Assembly: GCF_965363235.1 (NCBI RefSeq)
Contig: NC_134839.1
Span: 92,895,743-92,959,742, forward strand
Source of the DNA: Mytilus galloprovincialis
Taxonomy: Eukaryota > Mollusca > Bivalvia > Mytilida > Mytilidae
Reading direction: 5' to 3'
Length of the DNA stretch: 64,000 bases
Shown here: in pieces, positions 59,320 to 64,000 of the stretch
Layout: each line of letters begins with the position of its first letter
How positions within the stretch are numbered: the stretch's first letter is position 1
Notes under the pieces: model-generated
Told to the model about the DNA's origin: nothing
Database searches by the model: none
Seen by the model: the letters and a program-made list of their open reading frames with translations, nothing else
Position numbers and translations under genes: made by a program

Positions 59320-59442
59320 ATGGAAGATGAGGATTATTGTTACCGACCAGAAAGTGAAATAGAGGCTGATAGTGACCATGAAGATCAAGATGCTGAGAGT
59401 GAACTGGGACAGTGGTTAGGACAATTAGAAACTCTAAAAATG
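59320..59442 (+). CDS. N-terminal coding exon of an MRL-family adaptor (RAPH1/lamellipodin, RIAM, Mig-10)
   Basis: A 41-codon exon, phase 0 at its 3' end. The upstream TTTATTGTAG acceptor leaves one untranslated base before ATG, and the donor is ATG|GTAAGT at 59443. The peptide is strongly acidic and contains EADSDHEDQDAESELGQWLG (15-34) then QLETLKM. This parallels the N-terminus of human lamellipodin as I recall it (EEDSDKEDQD...GAWLGELDKL). In this family the segment is the short amphipathic talin-binding helix. MRL proteins carry it ahead of Ras-association and PH domains and link small GTPases to Ena/VASP, talin and actin at the membrane. The start position fits the family. The preceding exon should be 5' UTR; later exons (RA-PH and proline-rich) are not in the window. 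The main uncertainty is the shortness of the match. Confidence 0.7.
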
Positions 59443-62400
59443 GTAAGTGGCACAAACATGTTTGCACCTCCAAAGAACACTCTAAAATATACAATGATAG
59501 TTTTCTTAAACCAATAACTTTGAAAATAATTTTTGAAAAAGAAATTTTAAGTAGATAACAAACTGAAGATATAATTTTTATGGAGTATTTTTTTGGTTGT
59601 TTTTATGATTTAACAGTTATTTTCTTTCCCTTTATTGCCTGATGATTGTTGAAATCAATTATGGTTCAACTGTTGAGAAAACAAGATTGTTAGATTTTAT
59701 TACCTGTTTTAAGTATTTACAATTGCAAAATAAAGTTGATTTATATCGACAGTCTGTAAAATATGGATTGTAAACACAAGACTATGGTAAAACCCAACAC
59801 TGAATAGTACTGAGTGATTTATAGGGCTTAACATTGCTTAAATGTACAACAAATGTTTTAAGCCTTAAAGTTTGGGAATTTTTAACTTATTTTAGAAAGT
59901 CTATTTTAACTATCTCTCAATTTCATCATAATTATGTATACACATATCAGGTGTGCCTCTTTTTAAGTTGTCTTTTTGTAATGTTTTTGTAACACATAAA
60001 ATAGATTGTGTGTTTACTATAAATCTTGATGAATCAGCACTCTTCAGTAGCTTTGGGATTAACATATAGCTGATATATCAAGCTTGTAGAATGTATAATG
60101 TTCTTTGTCTACTGGTAGTTACTGTTGCTTACTTTTTATCTTTTGGGAACTGGAATTTTTAATCTAAAGATTCTAAAGAATAAATGAATCAGGTTGCCAG
60201 AAGTTATATAATAAATTGGATGAATTGAATTATACCCAGATATAAAGATCAACAACAGGAATTGGATCCTTGATGACTCATTCATCGATAAGTTCTATCC
60301 AAACAGGAGAAAAATTACAGTTTGTATTGGGAGAATAATTTGCTGGGCAACTCATTTTGCAAATCATTATGCTACATTGATCTATTTATATTGTATGTTT
60401 GAAGTATTGGTAATATCAGTTATATTAATATGAACTATGACAACAAATGCTTATTAGTATTGATAGCAATGTAAAAACAAATGTTGCATGCTATATAACA
60501 GTTTTGAAATTGGAGGCAATGTGATAATTATCAACAAATTAGTGTCCAAAAGTAACAAAAAAGAAAAATCAGTACTTGCTATGAAAAAAGCACTTAACTG
60601 GTTCACCAAAATATTTAGTTACAACTCTTTCTGCATCCTTTCTAGTTAAGTTCTGATGTACAGGATCCTAAGGGATGGGTGATTCTTTCGAGGTGAAATT
60701 ATGATTTTTTTTTAGTTTTTTCAATATTTCATTGATTGCCGTTGTAACTTTTTCCTACATGACCATTGTGACAGAAGCTTCAAAAACCTAGGGCTGGTAA
60801 CTATTATAATAAATAATTGTTGCAAAATATGTAAAAATTGATGTTTGTCTTGGCAACAAAATACTTCAGAATTGCTTTTGATTCTGACTCTGGCAATGCT
60901 TTATACTTTATATTCTTTTATACTCCATTCCAGATCAACTGTCTTTTTTTTTAATTAGATGTATCTCCAAATATTTTAGAACCACACAGATCCAAATGAC
61001 AAAATATGTTATTGACCTAAAAATTTCTCCATTCAATATTTTCAAATAAATTTACAAAATACTCATGCCAGCAGTAATTTTGTGAAGGGCTTTTGATGCA
61101 TATGTTTAATAAGAAATCCTGGCAGTGCTGTTTATTTTTTGCCAATTTTTGTCATAACTTTGCATTCACAATTAAAATACTCTGTTTTCACTTCCTAACC
61201 TTGTTTATAATAATACAGGAGATTTCAGTGTGATCATTCATTATCTACCCTGGCTGATGAAGGTATTTTACTCTTCACTTCAGATAATCTTGGTTAAGTA
61301 TTTGATGATAATGTCATTAGGATGAAAAATACTTTTCTGTTTGAAAGCTCCAGGAAGTTTGATGGCAGATTTGGTTAAAATTCATTCAGGAACAAAAAAT
61401 GAATAATCAATAAAACCCAGTGCAGGCTAGAGAATGATGAAAATTGGATAATTTGACATGTTATTGGCACTTCTAAAGCAGAGGAAAGGATTTGTTTGGT
61501 TACTGTTTATAACTATTACAGATCAAACAAATTGAAAATTGTCTTCATTTGGGAAGAAAGATATTAGTGTAACAATTTCTGTCAATTCATTAGAAATGAA
61601 ATAATGAACATAAACACTCTTTCTCTCCACTATCATGACTTATCAATACATTATAAGTTGTCATAACAAACCCTGTGGGTAGTGGGTGAACAAGTGAAGT
61701 AGGAACTACCATTGAAGTATTATATTGACGGTCAATATTATACTTCCATGGAACTACTAACCCTATCTCTATGGGAATGCTTCAGGTAATCTCTGGTTTG
61801 AAGTGAGGTACTTCTTGCCTCAATAAGTATTTATGGAACTATTGTTTGTGTGTTATACTTTTATCTATTTTACTTTATCTTCTTTATCAGATAGAGGAAG
61901 ACAATATTGTTTTTGAGCATTTTTGAGAGTTTATTCAGAGCTGTTTAAAAAAAAAAGTTGCTTTAAAAGATGCTTTTGTAGCCTTATCTATCCAATGTTG
62001 ACTTTATAATTAGAAATTTTATAGAATTTTCAGTGTCTTTTGCAAAAGACAAGCCCCACAATAAATGAAAATACCTTTATTGCCCCCTTAAATTTCCACA
62101 GAATGCTGTAATGTCTAATGACTGAAGATTGAATTTCAAACTCCTAAATATAAATAACTAGGAGATAAGAACTATTGCTGAGAAGGGTTCTCACCAGGAC
62201 AGGAACATGTTGTGGGGTTAAATTCCCAATTCTTCCCCAGTGACAGAAGAAATGATACATTGAAAATCTCAAAATAGAATAAGAAATTAAGTTCCATGAA
62301 AAAAAATTAAAAAAATGTCACATTGACCTGTAAATGTTGAAATCTTTTGCCACAACATTCCCTATAGTGAGTGGTAAAATTCAAACTGTATGAATTCAAA

Positions 62401-64000
62401 CATTCAAACTTCTGTTAACCTTCAGTGATAATTCATGTCACCTTGAGCAAGCAAACTGTTTTGTCTGAAGGAAATTTATTGAACAAAAATATTCCATTAA
62501 GATGCATGTACTAAGGCATGTACTAAGTTCACAGTTTGAAGTATGTATTGCTTTCTTGTTTTTATAAGAAATTTTGAGTATCATTTTCCTCCAGTTTTTG
62601 GTTAAATTAAAAGTGACTTGCATCTGGAATTTATCAGCATAGCTGGATAATCATAGCTTGGCATCCTGATATCAATCAGATCTACTCATAATTTAATTTT
62701 GGAGATATAAAATGAAGGACAGTTTTGAATCTGAGTTACATTTTGAAGTTTATGTGAAGGTTACATCAGAAAGTGCTGATTACAATGACTTTACTTACAG
62801 ACATTCATTTAACATTGAACATTTCTTTACCAGCACAATTTATTTTCTTGTGTAAATACAGAATTGACAACATTTTCATTTCCATGTAGCTATTTAGATT
62901 GGATATTGATTGGTTCAGTTGCTTCCTTGCCAAAATTTATGGATCGAATTGAAGTTTCATGTAACCTTGTGCCTGGGAATGTAGAGTTGGACTTGTCTGT
63001 TCAAAATATTTGTTCTTTTTATCCTTAAAGGATCAATTATTACAATTATTATAATTTGTTATTGGCACTGCCACTGATATATTAGTATATATAATCCTAG
63101 AAAGAGAGTTTTGTTATCAGCAGTTTCAGTAAATACTTTACAGATATAACACCAAGGCCATATCTTATGCTATGCCTTAATCTTCAGCATCAGTTTCATT
63201 TCCAAAGATAATGTCTTTATTTTCCACTATGCCATTTTAATCACCATCAGTAGCAGTCATGATAAGGAAATTTGATTCCTTGAGAATTTAGCCTGTCACA
63301 TTTTATAATTTTCATGTAATATTTTTATGAATGGAGGGAAATTATCCAGATATTGGCAATGTCCACAATAAAGGTAAGCTTAACTGTTGAATAAAATCAA
63401 TAATATCCTTTCATGCTGCTTTCTAGCTAACAAAGAAACTGTTACATTTCTCTCCATTGTGCATTCTTTGATGCTCCATATTGAATCGATTTAATAGAAC
63501 TCAAAAAATCGGAAACTTGCATGTCGAAATAAATGGACTGATTTTGTGTCTTTGATAAAGGAATGGTTATACCTACCAGTCACGTTCAGCCAAAAAATTA
63601 CAATTTTCTTTGTTTCATGTTAGAGTTATCTCCCTTCTATAACCCAAAACTCTTTATGTTATGTGCTAAAATTATTGAAAACTAAGAATATTATACTTGT
63701 TAAAGAATTGAATTTGAATTGCTCAGACCTACAGTACATGAGGTTACTTAAAATTGATATGTTATAGACATTGTTTGTGATTAGATAATTGTCAGACAAA
63801 TATTGTCTAAATTCCTGCAACTGAAAATAGTGTGTATAGTGTGAGAAGTAAATGTAAGCCTACAAAGAGGCAAAAGCTATTTACAGTTCACACTGACATG
63901 ACTCAAGTGGTGTAGTTCTTTACAGATAAAGAACAAATTTTTCACAGTTTTTGTAAGTTTGGGTCAGCAGGTGAAAGTTTATCAAATTGGTCAGGAAGGT
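59443..64000 (+). other. Start of a long intron downstream of the MRL exon
   Basis: I looked for the expected next MRL coding segment (a Phe-Ser-Tyr / Leu-Asn-Glu-type stretch and an Asp-Leu-Asp-Ala-Leu core between splice sites) and found none. The intron appears to run to the window edge. It is AT-rich and free of R1/R4 copies. It contains the palindromic insertion at 61710-61749. Confidence 0.5.
61710..61749. mobile_element. 40-bp palindromic insertion with 8-bp target duplication
   Basis: CATTGAAGTATTATATTGAC is followed after one G by GTCAATATTATACTTCCAT, a near-perfect reverse complement. GGAACTAC lies directly on each side (61702-61709 and 61750-61757). An 8-bp duplication fits hAT or a similar transposase. 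Confidence 0.75.

Noticed and set aside
59443..59517. Read-through of the MRL exon to a 65-residue protein
   Set aside because: A consensus GTAAGT donor sits exactly at the end of the conserved peptide; the following 24 residues look like intron translation.

Overview
This is a piece of a eukaryotic nuclear genome, almost certainly a marine mussel (Bivalvia, Mytilidae, most likely Mytilus). It is AT-rich, has spliced genes with GT-AG introns, and is crowded with dispersed repeats I recognise from mussel sequence. Those include a family with the phrase 'GTGGTATGAGTGCCAATGAG' (called R1 here), a family around 'CTACGATAGTAGAGGGGCAT' (R4), a 'TATACGACCGCA' inverted-repeat family, and a repeat whose translation contains DETRVWRTEL. 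There are no operons, CRISPR arrays or prokaryotic signals. The species call rests on memory of repeats, not on a search.

Three protein-coding loci can be supported. (1) 4403-5515, minus: an intronless 370-residue type II membrane or secreted protein resembling a nucleotide-sugar glycosyltransferase. (2) 17625-18933, plus: a complete two-exon dual-specificity phosphatase of the DUSP19 type, with the HCNAGVSRC active site. (3) 59320-59442, plus: one exon, probably the first coding exon, of an MRL-family adaptor (Mig-10/RIAM/lamellipodin), carrying the N-terminal talin-binding helix. The rest of that gene lies beyond the right edge, and much of 33-59 kb may be its 5' intron(s). These genes share no evident pathway; they are neighbours in a repeat-rich region. 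Most other open frames are repeat-derived or chance.

Layout: 0-6 kb holds the glycosyltransferase-like gene in quiet AT-rich DNA. 6-17 kb is tandem arrays (68, 21, 161 and 51 bp units), R1/R4 copies, a LINE relic and small inverted-repeat elements. 17-19 kb is the phosphatase. 19.2-33 kb is a dense mobile-element block containing a roughly 4.4-kb foldback structure (22984-27336) with nested insertions. 33-59 kb is mostly unassigned AT-rich DNA with discrete elements: a GCGCGCA-armed element, 39-bp and 62-bp minisatellites, a 721-bp giant hairpin of 21-bp palindromic units, and very short palindromic insertions. 59-64 kb is the MRL exon and its downstream intron.

The most unusual content is the variety of foldback DNA: very short hairpins (30-115 bp) with clean target-site duplications, a satellite-filled hairpin element, and the 4.4-kb foldback with arrays of a GATGACCGTAA-like motif in both arms. 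No transposase reading frame was found in any of them, so all are interpreted as non-autonomous.
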